Below, in pieces: positions 28,926 through 37,523 of a stretch of 64,000 bases of DNA (position 1 is the first letter of the stretch; every line of letters begins with the position of its first letter). Origin of the DNA: Blastocatellia bacterium (GTDB lineage: Bacteria; Acidobacteriota; Blastocatellia; UBA7656; JADIYM01); NCBI GenBank assembly GCA_016705245.1, contig JADIYM010000019.1:1-64000 (forward strand), in the 5' to 3' direction. Under the pieces are notes generated by a model that did no database searches, was not told the DNA's origin, and saw only the letters and a program-made list of their open reading frames with translations. Position numbers and translations under genes: made by a program.

Positions 28926-29370
28926 TGAACGACTGGCGCGACAACCTCGTCACCACGGCCGACGACATTGCCGACGTCCTCGCGACCACTCGGCGGATCG
29001 CGGTCCTCGGGATAAAAACGGAGGCACAGTCGGGACAGCCGTCCATCGAGGTCCCGCGCTACATGCAGGAGCACGGCTACGACATCGTTCCGGTTCCCGT
29101 CTACTATCCCGACGTTCAGACCATTCTCGGCCGTCAGGTGGTTCGAAGGCTGGCCGATGTTGCCCCCCGGCTGATATGGTGAATGTCTTCCGTCGATCCG
29201 AGGATGTGCCGGCGCACGTCGACGATATTCTCGCGGCGAAGCCCAGAGTCGTCTGGATGCAGCTGGGTATTGAAAACGAAGCGGCCTCGGAATCGCTGGC
29301 GCGTGCCGGAATCAAGGTCGTGCAGAATCGATGTCTCATGGTGGATCACGCCAGGCTGGCGAGGCGATGA
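28925..29370 (+). CDS. CoA-binding domain protein (YccU family), one frameshift
   Basis: Rossmann-type CoA_binding_2 protein. The first part contains RRIAVLGIKTEAQSGQPS and EHGYDIVPVPVYYPDV. The frame breaks at a run of six C (29163-29168). The other frame continues VNVFRRSEDVPAHVDDILA, VVWMQLGIENEAASE and KVVQNRCLMVDHARL, the standard end of the family. Corrected length is about 148 residues. ATG 28925 overlaps the aminotransferase stop. The homopolymer makes a consensus error the best explanation. Confidence 0.88.
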
Positions 29371-29486
29371 GGATCGCGAAGACCAGCAGGCCTTGCCCGT
29401 TCCACGAGGTTCCTCATTTCGTCGCGGCGATGCCGCGGTGACCGGCCGCACCTCGGTGCCCGAACCCGGAGAAAGAAGACGACAGC

Positions 29487-30122
29487 ATGCCTCCCACCCT
29501 CTACATTTCGCTCGACGTTGAAGCGAGCGGTCCCGTACCGGGAATGTTCAACCTGCTGGCGATTGGCGCCTGCTCGCTCGTGGACGATGGCTCGGAGGCG
29601 CGCGTGCTCGACGGCGCCGAACACGAGTTCAAGATGCTGATCAAGCCGATCCCGGGAGCCGAGAACGACCCCGAAGCATTGAAGTTCGCCGGTGGTCTTG
29701 TTCCCGAAGAACTGGAAACGTCCGGCGAGGAACCGCGCACGGCGCTTCTCGCACTCAACGAGTGGCTCGAACGCGAACGGATGGCTGCGAACGCCAGCCG
29801 TCCGCATTTCCTCGCTCACGCGGCGAGCTTCGATTGGATGTACCTCCGCTGGTACTACCAGAAGTTCGGAGTGAACTGTCCGTTCGGATTCGCTGGCGTG
29901 GACATCAAGGCGTTCGCCATGGGTTCGCTCGGCATATCGTGGGAAGAGACGTCGAAGGATGCGCTCGGTCGCCGTGCCGGACTCGAAGCGGTCGATCCGC
30001 TTCGGCTGCACGACCCGCTATACGACGCGCACTACCAGGCGCGGCTCTTCTGCGCGCTCGTCAACGCTCGACGGCGCAATGGCAACCTCCGTGGGTTGAT
30101 GGCGATCTGGGAGGCGACGTGA
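29487..30122 (+). CDS. DEDDh 3'-5' exonuclease (DnaQ-like)
   Basis: 211 residues. The exonuclease motifs are in order: ExoI ISLDVEASGP with Asp and Glu, ExoII AHAASFDWMYL with Asp, and ExoIII HDPLYDAHYQA with His and Asp, so all four acidic residues and the general base are present. Single-domain proteins of this kind remove nucleotides from DNA or RNA 3' ends. The stop overlaps the recQ start (GTGA), so the two are translationally coupled, suggesting a joint role in DNA repair. Confidence 0.9.
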   Translation: MPPTLYISLDVEASGPVPGMFNLLAIGACSLVDDGSEARVLDGAEHEFKMLIKPIPGAENDPEALKFAGGLVPEELETSGEEPRTALLALNEWLERERMAANASRPHFLAHAASFDWMYLRWYYQKFGVNCPFGFAGVDIKAFAMGSLGISWEETSKDALGRRAGLEAVDPLRLHDPLYDAHYQARLFCALVNARRRNGNLRGLMAIWEAT

Positions 30123-32149
30123 CCGACCTGTCGAATGCCCTTTCCGCACTAGAACGGGTCTTCGGTTTTTCGGAGTTCCGTGAAGGCCAGGACGACGTGA
30201 TCCGCGCCGTCCTCGAGGGCGAGAACGCGCTCGTCGTCATGCCTACCGGCGGCGGCAAATCGCTTTGTTATCAGCTGCCGGCGATCGTCCGCGAAGGTAC
30301 GACACTCGTCGTCTCTCCGCTCATCGCACTGATGAAGGACCAGACGGACGCCCTCGCCGCGCGCGGTGTCGCCGCAACGATCATCAATTCGACCGTGACC
30401 CCGGGCGACGTAGCGAGGCGCATTCGCGCGATGCGTAGCGGTGCGTACAAGCTCGTGTACGTGGCGCCAGAACGTTTTCGAAGCGAACGCTTCGTCGAGG
30501 CGGCGGCCGAGGCGGACATCTCGCTCGTCGCCGTCGACGAAGCCCATTGCATTTCGGAATGGGGGCACGACTTTCGTCCGGATTACCGGTTGCTCGGTGC
30601 GTCGCTTCAGCGCATCGGCTGTCCACAGATCCTCGCGCTGACGGCAACCGCGACCGCCGAAGTCCGAGCCGACATCGCGCGTCAGCTCGTTCTAGGCGAG
30701 GCTCGGCATTTCATTGCGGGATTCGACCGGCCCAACCTGGCGCTGCGAGTCGTTCCAACGGCGGGGGAGCGCGACAAGCTGCGCGAAGCCGTCGCAACCA
30801 TCCGCGCGTCAGGCGGTTCAGGCATCGTTTATGCCGCAACGCGGAAGGCGGTCGAAGACACCGCGCGACAACTGACGGCAACGGGACTCCGCGCGGCTCC
30901 CTATCACGCCGGCCTCTCTGACCGCGCTCGTGCCGAAGCGCAGGACGCCTTCATGTCCGGCGACCTCGACGTCATCGTGGCGACGAACGCCTTTGGGATG
31001 GGAATCGACAAACCCGACATCCGTTTCGTCATCCATTGGCACATTCCTGGATCGATCGAGGCCTACTACCAGGAGATCGGACGCGCGGGACGCGACGGCC
31101 TGCCTTCGACGTGCACGCTGCTCTTCAACTACGCGGACACGCGATTCCAGCAATTCTTCATCGACGGGAGCTTTCCCGGTCCCGATGTGGTAGCCGCGGT
31201 GTACGCCGCCGTGGTCGGCCTTTCCGCAGCTGGTCGGGAACCCACGTCCTCGGCGATCGCGGGAAGGGTTTCCCTGAAAAACGACATGAGTCTCGGATCG
31301 GCGCTCGCGATGCTCGAGCGCGCGGGTCACATCGAGAGAATGGCCGGAAATGACCCCGGCGACCGGTTCGGCAAGACCGTTCGGCTTCTCGATGACCCTC
31401 CAGCGAAAGCACTTCGCATCAACCGCTCCGAGATCGGGGCCCGCGCAGCCTCGGAGCAGCGCAAGCTCCGCCGGATGGTCGATTTTGCCTACGCCGACCA
31501 GTGCCTTCGAGCATTCATTCTCCGCTATTTTCAGGATCGAAAGCCGCTCGAGGCATGCGGAACGTGCAGCAGTTGTTCGCCCGCCCCTCGTCCCGCGCGA
31601 GAGCGTCGGAAGGCAGCGGCCATGAGAGCTGTCGACCGGATGATCCTCGATGCAGTACCGATGGGCGAGAACCTCCGCGAACATCTTCGCCAGACCAAAG
31701 CCGAGCGTAAGGACCAGTCGGCGCGCGAGATCGCTCTCGGCCGGAAGCAGCTCCCTGAGACAGCAACGCGCGCACTCGGCGAGCATCAGACGATCGTCGC
31801 GCGGAAGGTGCTCTCGTGCGTCGCCCGGCTGAACGGAAGATTCGGGAAGAGTATCGTCGCAGGCGTCCTGCGGGGTTCAAGGTCGAAGAAGGTACTCGAG
31901 CCCGGACTAGACGCCCTGTCTACATACGGCCTGCTTCGCGAGATGACCGTCGACGAGATCGGTGCCTGGTGCGATGCCCTCATTGCAGCGGGGCACATCG
32001 ACGTCTCGCGCGGAGCCTACCCGACGCTCTCCCTGACGCCATCCGGACGCGACGCCATGCGTGCCGTGGTGCCGCTCTCCCTCGAGCTCGAGCGTTTCGG
32101 CCTGACCCGATCAGGTGTCCCTATCGAACAACGAAGCGGACGGAGGTAG
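30119..32149 (+). CDS. recQ: ATP-dependent DNA helicase RecQ
   Basis: 676 residues. The start GTG 30119 overlaps the exonuclease stop. Superfamily 2 helicase motifs: Walker A PTGGGKSLCYQ (residues 42-52), DEAHCISEWGHDFR (about 140), LTATAT, the zinc-binding RecQ-Ct cysteines (CLRAFILRYF, ACGTCSSC) and motif VI QEIGRAGRDG. The C-terminal 130 residues end in a winged-helix-like region (IVAGVLRGSRSKKVLEPGLD) rather than a clear HRDC domain. Unwinds 3'-tailed duplexes in recombination repair. Confidence 0.96.
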   Translation: MTDLSNALSALERVFGFSEFREGQDDVIRAVLEGENALVVMPTGGGKSLCYQLPAIVREGTTLVVSPLIALMKDQTDALAARGVAATIINSTVTPGDVARRIRAMRSGAYKLVYVAPERFRSERFVEAAAEADISLVAVDEAHCISEWGHDFRPDYRLLGASLQRIGCPQILALTATATAEVRADIARQLVLGEARHFIAGFDRPNLALRVVPTAGERDKLREAVATIRASGGSGIVYAATRKAVEDTARQLTATGLRAAPYHAGLSDRARAEAQDAFMSGDLDVIVATNAFGMGIDKPDIRFVIHWHIPGSIEAYYQEIGRAGRDGLPSTCTLLFNYADTRFQQFFIDGSFPGPDVVAAVYAAVVGLSAAGREPTSSAIAGRVSLKNDMSLGSALAMLERAGHIERMAGNDPGDRFGKTVRLLDDPPAKALRINRSEIGARAASEQRKLRRMVDFAYADQCLRAFILRYFQDRKPLEACGTCSSCSPAPRPARERRKAAAMRAVDRMILDAVPMGENLREHLRQTKAERKDQSAREIALGRKQLPETATRALGEHQTIVARKVLSCVARLNGRFGKSIVAGVLRGSRSKKVLEPGLDALSTYGLLREMTVDEIGAWCDALIAAGHIDVSRGAYPTLSLTPSGRDAMRAVVPLSLELERFGLTRSGVPIEQRSGRR

Positions 32150-32217
32150 CCGCACGGGCGACTGCTGCTATACTCGCCGGTTCGCGCGAATCTCTCGCGA
32201 CAGGAGGCGTTGTCATC

Positions 32218-33087
32218 ATGAAGGATGCATTCATTCTTTCCGGCGCGCGTACGCCGGTTGGCAAGTTCCAGGGTTCGCTCTCGCCGTTCCAGGCGCCGGA
32301 GCTCGGCAGCTTTGCGATTCGCGCCGCCATCGAGCGCGCCGGAATCGATGCTGCCGAGATCGAAGAAGTAATCATGGGCAATGTGCTGCAGGCGGGGCTC
32401 GGACAGAATCCGGCCCGCCAGGCAGCGCTCAAGGCCGGGTGTGCGAACTCGGTCGGCGCGATGACGATCAACAAGGTCTGCGGTTCCGGACTGAAGGCGG
32501 TCGCACTCGGCGCCCAGGCGATCATGCTGGGCGAAGCCGAAGTCGTCGTTGGCGGTGGAATGGAGTCGATGACGAACGCTCCGTACCTGCTTCCGAAGGC
32601 ACGGCAGGGTTATCGGCTCGGCAATGGCACGCTCGTCGACGCCATGATCAACGACGGGCTCTGGTGCGCGATCGACAACTGGCACATGGGCAACACCGGC
32701 GAATACGTCGCCGAAACTTATGGCATCTCGCGCGAAGCTCAGGATGAGTTCGCCTTCAACTCGCATCGCAAGGCCGCGGCGGCCATTGAAGCCGGCCGGT
32801 TTACCGACGAGATCGTTCAGGTGGCGATCCCCCAGAAGAAGGGCGACCCGGTAATGTTCGCGACCGATGAGAGCGTCCGCGCCGACACGACCGTCGAGAC
32901 GCTCTCGAAGTTGCGGCCGGCTTTCACGAAGGACGGAACTGTCACGGCCGGCAACGCTCCGGGCGTCAACGACGGCGGAGCTGCCGTCGTCGTGTCTACT
33001 GAGGCAATGGCCGAGAAACTCGGCCGGACGCCGATGGCCCGAATTGTCGCGCAGGCGACCAGCGGAATGGAGCCAAAGCTGGTTTAG
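32218..33087 (+). CDS. Acetyl-CoA acetyltransferase (thiolase), lacking the C-terminal domain
   Basis: Start ATG 32218 has AGGAGG at 32202-32207. The N-terminal thiolase domain is complete: SGARTPVGKFQGSLS, NPARQAALKAG, NKVCGSGLKAVALGAQ with the acylated Cys, GGMESMTNAPYLL and TVTAGNAPGVNDGGAAVV. The reading frame then stops after ATSGMEPKLV at residue 289, whereas thiolases run to about 390. The missing C-terminal domain normally holds NEAFA, the GHP histidine and the second catalytic Cys. Only 46 nt separate the stop from the next start, so no frameshift can restore it. As it stands the protein should be inactive. Pairing with the dehydrogenase downstream suggests the acetoacetyl-CoA/butanoate or PHB-type pathway. 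Confidence 0.9.
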   Translation: MKDAFILSGARTPVGKFQGSLSPFQAPELGSFAIRAAIERAGIDAAEIEEVIMGNVLQAGLGQNPARQAALKAGCANSVGAMTINKVCGSGLKAVALGAQAIMLGEAEVVVGGGMESMTNAPYLLPKARQGYRLGNGTLVDAMINDGLWCAIDNWHMGNTGEYVAETYGISREAQDEFAFNSHRKAAAAIEAGRFTDEIVQVAIPQKKGDPVMFATDESVRADTTVETLSKLRPAFTKDGTVTAGNAPGVNDGGAAVVVSTEAMAEKLGRTPMARIVAQATSGMEPKLV

Positions 33088-33133
33088 GAACGGCTCGGGA
33101 CCGGATATTTCACACATAGGAGACCCAGGACAC

Positions 33134-33991
33134 GTGGCATACGAGATCAACACGTTTGGCGTCATCGGCGCCGGGACGATGGGAAATGGAATCGCACAGG
33201 CCGCTGCTCGCGCGGGACTCTCGGTCATTCTTCGCGATGTTGAGCAGCGATTTATCGACCGCGGCATGGCGGCGATCGACAAGAGCCTGCAGCGCGACGT
33301 CGACAAGGAGAGGCTGACGGTCGAGGGCAAGGCCGAGATTCTCGGTCGGATCTCGACGACGCTCGGCCTCGAGTCCTTTCAGGAAGCCGACATCGTCGTC
33401 GAGGCTGTCACCGAGGATCTCGCCGTGAAAACCGATCTCTTCCGGTCGCTCGATCGCATCGCCCGCCCGGAAGTGATCCTCGCGAGCAACACATCGTCGA
33501 TCTCGATCACGAAGCTCGCAGCGTCGACCTCGCGGCCGGAACGCTTCATCGGAATGCACTTCATGAACCCGGTTCCGATCATGAAGCTCGTTGAGATCAT
33601 CCGTGGCGCGGCGACATCCGACGAGACTTATGCCGACGTCAAGGCACTCTCAGAGCGCATGGGCAAGATTCCGGTCGAAGTGAACGACGCGCCCGGATTC
33701 GTATCAAATCGAGTACTGATGCCGATGATCAACGAGGCGATCTTCTGCCTCTACGAGGGCGTCGGCACGCCGGAGTCCATCGACGAGGTCATGAAGCTCG
33801 GGATGAACCACCCGATGGGGCCGCTTACTCTTGCGGACTTCATCGGACTCGACGTCTGTCTCGCGATCATGAATGTGCTCTACGACGGCTTCAACGACTC
33901 GAAGTACCGGCCTTGCCCTCTTCTCCGGAAATACGTCGACGCGGGATGGCTGGGCCGGAAGTCCGGCCGTGGCTTCTACGTCTATGGGTAG
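33134..33991 (+). CDS. 3-hydroxybutyryl-CoA (3-hydroxyacyl-CoA) dehydrogenase
   Basis: 285 residues, the normal length. The GTG start has AGGAG at 33118-33122. NAD-binding FGVIGAGTMGNGIAQAAA, then the catalytic SNTSSISI and GMHFMNPVPIMKLVEII with the active His, and NDAPGFVSNRVLMPM, NEAIFCLYEG and LADFIGLDVCLAIMNVL. Interconverts 3-hydroxyacyl-CoA and 3-oxoacyl-CoA with NAD(P)H. It follows the truncated thiolase by 46 nt in an apparent operon. Confidence 0.95.
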   Translation: MAYEINTFGVIGAGTMGNGIAQAAARAGLSVILRDVEQRFIDRGMAAIDKSLQRDVDKERLTVEGKAEILGRISTTLGLESFQEADIVVEAVTEDLAVKTDLFRSLDRIARPEVILASNTSSISITKLAASTSRPERFIGMHFMNPVPIMKLVEIIRGAATSDETYADVKALSERMGKIPVEVNDAPGFVSNRVLMPMINEAIFCLYEGVGTPESIDEVMKLGMNHPMGPLTLADFIGLDVCLAIMNVLYDGFNDSKYRPCPLLRKYVDAGWLGRKSGRGFYVYG

Positions 33992-34046
33992 CGAGGCGTC
34001 GCGACCGTCAACGGAAATTGCGCGAATCATCGCCCGCGGATCGTTG

Positions 34047-34052
34047 TAGAAT
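34047..34052 (+). promoter_or_regulatory. -10-like box of the zinc-ribbon TPR gene
   Basis: TAGAAT 9 nt before ATG 34062. No matching -35 was found. Confidence 0.3.
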
Positions 34053-34061
34053 GGAGTCGTG

Positions 34062-35284
34062 ATGATCTTCTGTCAGAAGTGCTCGGCGGCGAATCGCATG
34101 GACCGCACGTCGTGCGAGCGATGCAAGGCGCCGCTGCACCTCGTGACGATCCTCGCCGCCACGAGCATCTCTTCTCGGAACCGGACGGCATCGAGGAGCA
34201 TCTTCTCGAGAGGATCTCGACGCTCGAGACCGAGATCGAGAAGGTGCGCGTGCGAAACGACCGCCTTCTGGACCTCATTCATCGTCAGGCAACCGCGAGC
34301 TTCAATGACCGTGCGTTGCTTGATGCCGTGGTGTCGCTGCTCGAGGAACATACGGGTCTCGATACCGACGAGGTCGAGGTACGATGGCGCCAGCTCGTCG
34401 ATCGATACTCGGAGGAGCTCGACGAACGGGATCGCATAGAGGAGCGGTCGCGAGAGATCCTCCTGGCTTATGGCGGCGATTCACGCGGCTCGTTCGACCG
34501 GCTCGTCGACGATGGCATGCAGATGGTGCTCGGGGGCGACGAGCGTCGCGGCATCCGGCGACTCGAGAAGGCGCTGCTGCTCGATCCGACGAACGGGCCA
34601 CTCGGGAAGTTCCTCGGCGAGCATTTCTTTTTCACGGGTAGGCGGTCGCTGGCCCGGCATTACCTCGAGCGGGCCGCGTCGAAGGAGCCCAAGAACTCGC
34701 ACGTCGCGCTGATGCTCGGCGTGGTGTGCGGCGACGACGGCGAGACCGAGTCGGCGCGTCTTCACTTCGAGCGCGCGCTGGCAGTTCGAAAGGACTCGTT
34801 TCTCGCCCATTACGGACTCGGACGGCTTCACGCTGTCGAAGGTCGATATCGCGAAGCGCTCGTGCACTTCAAGCGGGCGCTCTCGCTGAGTCCATCAGCC
34901 GAGATGCACTACCTTGTCGGTAGAACGTACCTCGAACAGGATCGTCTCGACGTCGCGGAGCGGCACCTGCGAAAGGCCGTGGACCTCGATCCGACGTTCG
35001 ACCAGGCACTGTACCACCTGGGTCTGATCCATCTGCGACAGGCCGACGTCGATCGCGCGCGCGAGTTTTTCCAGGCTGCATCTGAGGTCAATCCGGAGGA
35101 GCGGCGCTATCGCACGGCACTTTCGGCGAAGTCGGCGAAACGACTGGTGTCACTGCCCGTTTTCGGCCCGGGCCGACTTACGCGCAAGAGATCGATCACG
35201 AATGGAGATGCCAGGTTCACGGACCTCGTGATGCGGACACTCGCCGACGACGCTTTTGGCGAACTGCCGGGAGCGCGGGAATAG
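34062..35284 (+). CDS. Zinc-ribbon TPR protein, one frameshift
   Basis: MIFCQKCSAANRMDRTSCERCKAPL at the start is a four-Cys zinc ribbon. The frame shifts near 34135-34160, and the second frame continues HEHLFSEPDGIEEHLLERI, a long coiled coil and at least five TPR repeats (about residues 170-370, such as RYREALVHFKRALSLSPSA and RLDVAERHLRKAVDLDPTF). Total about 407 residues; GTG 34059 is an alternative start. No catalytic motif. TPR proteins with a zinc ribbon are common in Acidobacteria and Myxococcota and are thought to be scaffolds. Confidence 0.75.
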
Positions 35285-35343
35285 TTCGGTCGACTCGACG
35301 CGGCGGCATTCGAACCCACCCTGAACGCGGAGACCCCGATTAC

Positions 35344-36038
35344 ATGACGAACGCTTCTCTCTCGACGGCGCCCAGCCGCCGACTCGTGGTGTTGCAGCCC
35401 TCCGGCGACTGTCTGTCGTGCGCCCACGGACGAGTCCGGATGGTGAAGGAACAGCTCAGGATCACGTGCGCTAAGCGCAGGCGCTCCGGCATCGACTGTC
35501 CGGAATACGCCGATGACGGACGGTCCGCCGTACTCCACGCGATCGTGCGACGATTGCGGCGTACGCAGACCGGCTATCGTCGCGTCTTCAATGTAGTCCA
35601 GCCGGATTGTCCGAACTGCAATGAGAACTGCTGCACGCGACCATTCCTGAAGAAGACGCCGTTCTACGGCGAAGATGGTATCTACTACCTGTTGATCGGC
35701 CAGCCCCTGCCGGCGATTCCGCAGGGCGTCGACCACTGCATTTTCTTCAGGCAGGGCTGCACCCTGCCGTCTCACCTCTCCGACCGCACGTCTGCATCGA
35801 GTACAAATGCCCGTTCGTCCCGCAGCCGAAACAGATCGACGTGCTGGGGGACCGCATGCAGGAAGACACGATCTATCTTATTTCCGTCGCAACGCAGGAG
35901 TACTCGGAATGGCGCGGGGTGTATCCGGAGAAGGACGTTGAAGGACGGAACACGGGCGGGACGGTTGATCGGTTCCAGCATCCGTGGAACCCGAAACGAC
36001 CGCTCGAGGATCTTAGAGAACGTTACGGACTGGCTTGA
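35344..36038 (+). CDS. Cysteine-rich protein, possible YkgJ-type Fe/Zn cluster family; one frameshift
   Basis: About 230 residues. The Cys pattern PDCPNCNENCCTRPF is a CxxCxxxCC cluster, followed by GCTLPSHL and, after the frameshift near 35785, RPHVCIEYKCPF. GC-LP-R-x3-C-x3-KC with an upstream CxxCxxxCC is the pattern of YkgJ-like zinc/iron-chelating proteins. An extra N-terminal Cys group (CLSCAHGRVR, CAKRRRSGIDCPEY) is not typical. The continuation runs DTIYLISVATQEYSEWR to 36038. I am sure of the Cys clusters and moderately sure of the family. Confidence 0.65.
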
Positions 36039-36144
36039 GCCACATTTTTGGGTAAGGCTTCGAAGGCACGATTCGACGGCACCGGAATTTCGACTCGATG
36101 CTCCGGGCCTTCGGAACGGGTCGGAGAGACCGTGACGACGATGC

Positions 36145-36765
36145 CTACGGCCGATCCGTTCGCGTGACCTTGGGAGGCGCCGGCTTCGGCTTCACCGGGG
36201 CCTGGCCCGATCGCTGGAGTGCGTTCGGCGCATTCGCGGGGTTCGGCTGCGGCTCGCCAGTCTCACCCGCGTCCGGCGGCGTCTTCATCTCAGTGAGCAT
36301 GACCTCGATGTCTTCCCGCACCGAATAATACGGCTTGTCGCTAACCACGCTGTCGGCGTCTCGCCATCCGCGAACGACGTCACCGTCCAGGCGGAACCGG
36401 CCATACTGGTAATTCAGCGTTCTGTAGAGTCCACCGTCCCGAATGAGGAACACGAGCCACTCTTCCTTCTTGTGGTACTTGTCGTCCGTGTTCGCGACAA
36501 GCGAATTGGCCGCAACCCGGATCTCATCCAGTGTGTAGTCGCCCTCTATGACGTCGACGAGCTCGAGCTTGGCGACCTGACGGAAGTCGCCCCAATCCGA
36601 TTCGTCCGTCTTCTCAACCTTTGCGCGAGCGATGAGAACTGACTTCGCAACGAGCTCGCGGGTCGGCATTACTCGCAGATTCCCGTTGCCCGATGCCGAG
36701 CCTGCGATGGTGGCGGCGAACACGACGCCAGCAACGAGCGAACTCAATAGGGGGGTTCTAAGCAT
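36145..36765 (-). CDS. Exported protein of unknown function
   Basis: ATG 36765 begins a signal peptide (MLRTPLLSSLVAGVVFAATIAGSASG); TTG 36792 is possible. The mature region is a beta-rich domain (LIARAKVEKTDESDWGD, LELVDVIEGDYTLDEIRV, YHKKEEWLVFLIRDGGLY, NYQYGRFRLDGD) with a Pro/Ala-rich tail. The beta pattern resembles a small exported domain found beside other envelope proteins, but I do not recognise the family. Convergent with the Cys-rich gene. Confidence 0.6.
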   Translation of the reverse strand: MLRTPLLSSLVAGVVFAATIAGSASGNGNLRVMPTRELVAKSVLIARAKVEKTDESDWGDFRQVAKLELVDVIEGDYTLDEIRVAANSLVANTDDKYHKKEEWLVFLIRDGGLYRTLNYQYGRFRLDGDVVRGWRDADSVVSDKPYYSVREDIEVMLTEMKTPPDAGETGEPQPNPANAPNALQRSGQAPVKPKPAPPKVTRTDRP

Positions 36766-36887
36766 ATCGTTGATTGCCGAGCTTTCCTTCAAACGCCCGA
36801 GTGTACCCGACGGATGCCGCGCCTGACAACGAGTCGGCTCTATGACGCAAGCCGTCGGTCAAACGCTGTCCGGCGTTTACCGTTGCA

Positions 36888-37505
36888 TTACTCTTCGGCA
36901 ACCGCAGCCGAGCGACTCCTGTAGCGTCGGTAAGCCCAGAACGCGAGGCCAGCAATGGCCACAACCCCCAGGACCTTCAGCCCGTGTCGCTTGATGATTA
37001 CCATTGCCTCATCGCCGAATTGCACGGCGAGGACGGCTTCGATCGAAAATCGAACGAAACGGCCAACGGCGACTGCGACGACGAATCGCACCCATCGAAT
37101 CTTCAGGACTCCCGCTGTCAGGTTGAATGCCTTGAACGGGAACGGCGGCGGAAGCAGGGCCGCGACGGCGATCGAGACCATGTCGTAGCGACCAAGAAGG
37201 TTCTCAATTCGCTCGCGCCGCTCCGGAGCCAATTTCGAGAGTGCAGCGGCCCCTGCGCGTCGGGCGCCGAGGTACAGCAGCGTCGACCCGATGACGGCCC
37301 CGGCAGTCGCGGCGAGTACGGTCACGGGCGCGAGAGCCGGAGACTGTGCCGACAGTGCGATCACCGCGAGGTCCGCTCCTCCGGGAAGCGGGATGAACGA
37401 ATCGATCAGCGAGATGAGGAAGGCGCCAAACGGCCCGAACGCGATGAACCAGTTCTTGAGGGCGTCGAGCTTGTCTGCGTACGGAATCAGGTGTGTGAGG
37501 ACCAT
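36888..37505 (-). CDS. DedA/VTT-family membrane protein
   Basis: 205 residues with the VTT (SNARE-associated) fold: FIAFGPFGAFLISLIDSFIPLPGGADLA, re-entrant loop GSTLLYLGARRAG and VAALLPPPFPFKAFNLTAGVLKI. Four or five membrane helices. DedA relatives act as lipid scramblases/transporters (for example of undecaprenyl phosphate or phospholipids). It begins 18 nt after the SpoIID-like gene ends, on the same strand, probably one operon. Confidence 0.88.
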   Translation of the reverse strand: MVLTHLIPYADKLDALKNWFIAFGPFGAFLISLIDSFIPLPGGADLAVIALSAQSPALAPVTVLAATAGAVIGSTLLYLGARRAGAAALSKLAPERRERIENLLGRYDMVSIAVAALLPPPFPFKAFNLTAGVLKIRWVRFVVAVAVGRFVRFSIEAVLAVQFGDEAMVIIKRHGLKVLGVVAIAGLAFWAYRRYRSRSAAVAEE

Positions 37506-37523
37506 AGAAGTGGGTCGCAGAGA

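Noticed and set aside
29367..29441. Possible 24-residue peptide overlapping the CoA-binding gene stop
   Set aside because: Too short, no SD, and the true end of the CoA-binding gene overlaps it.
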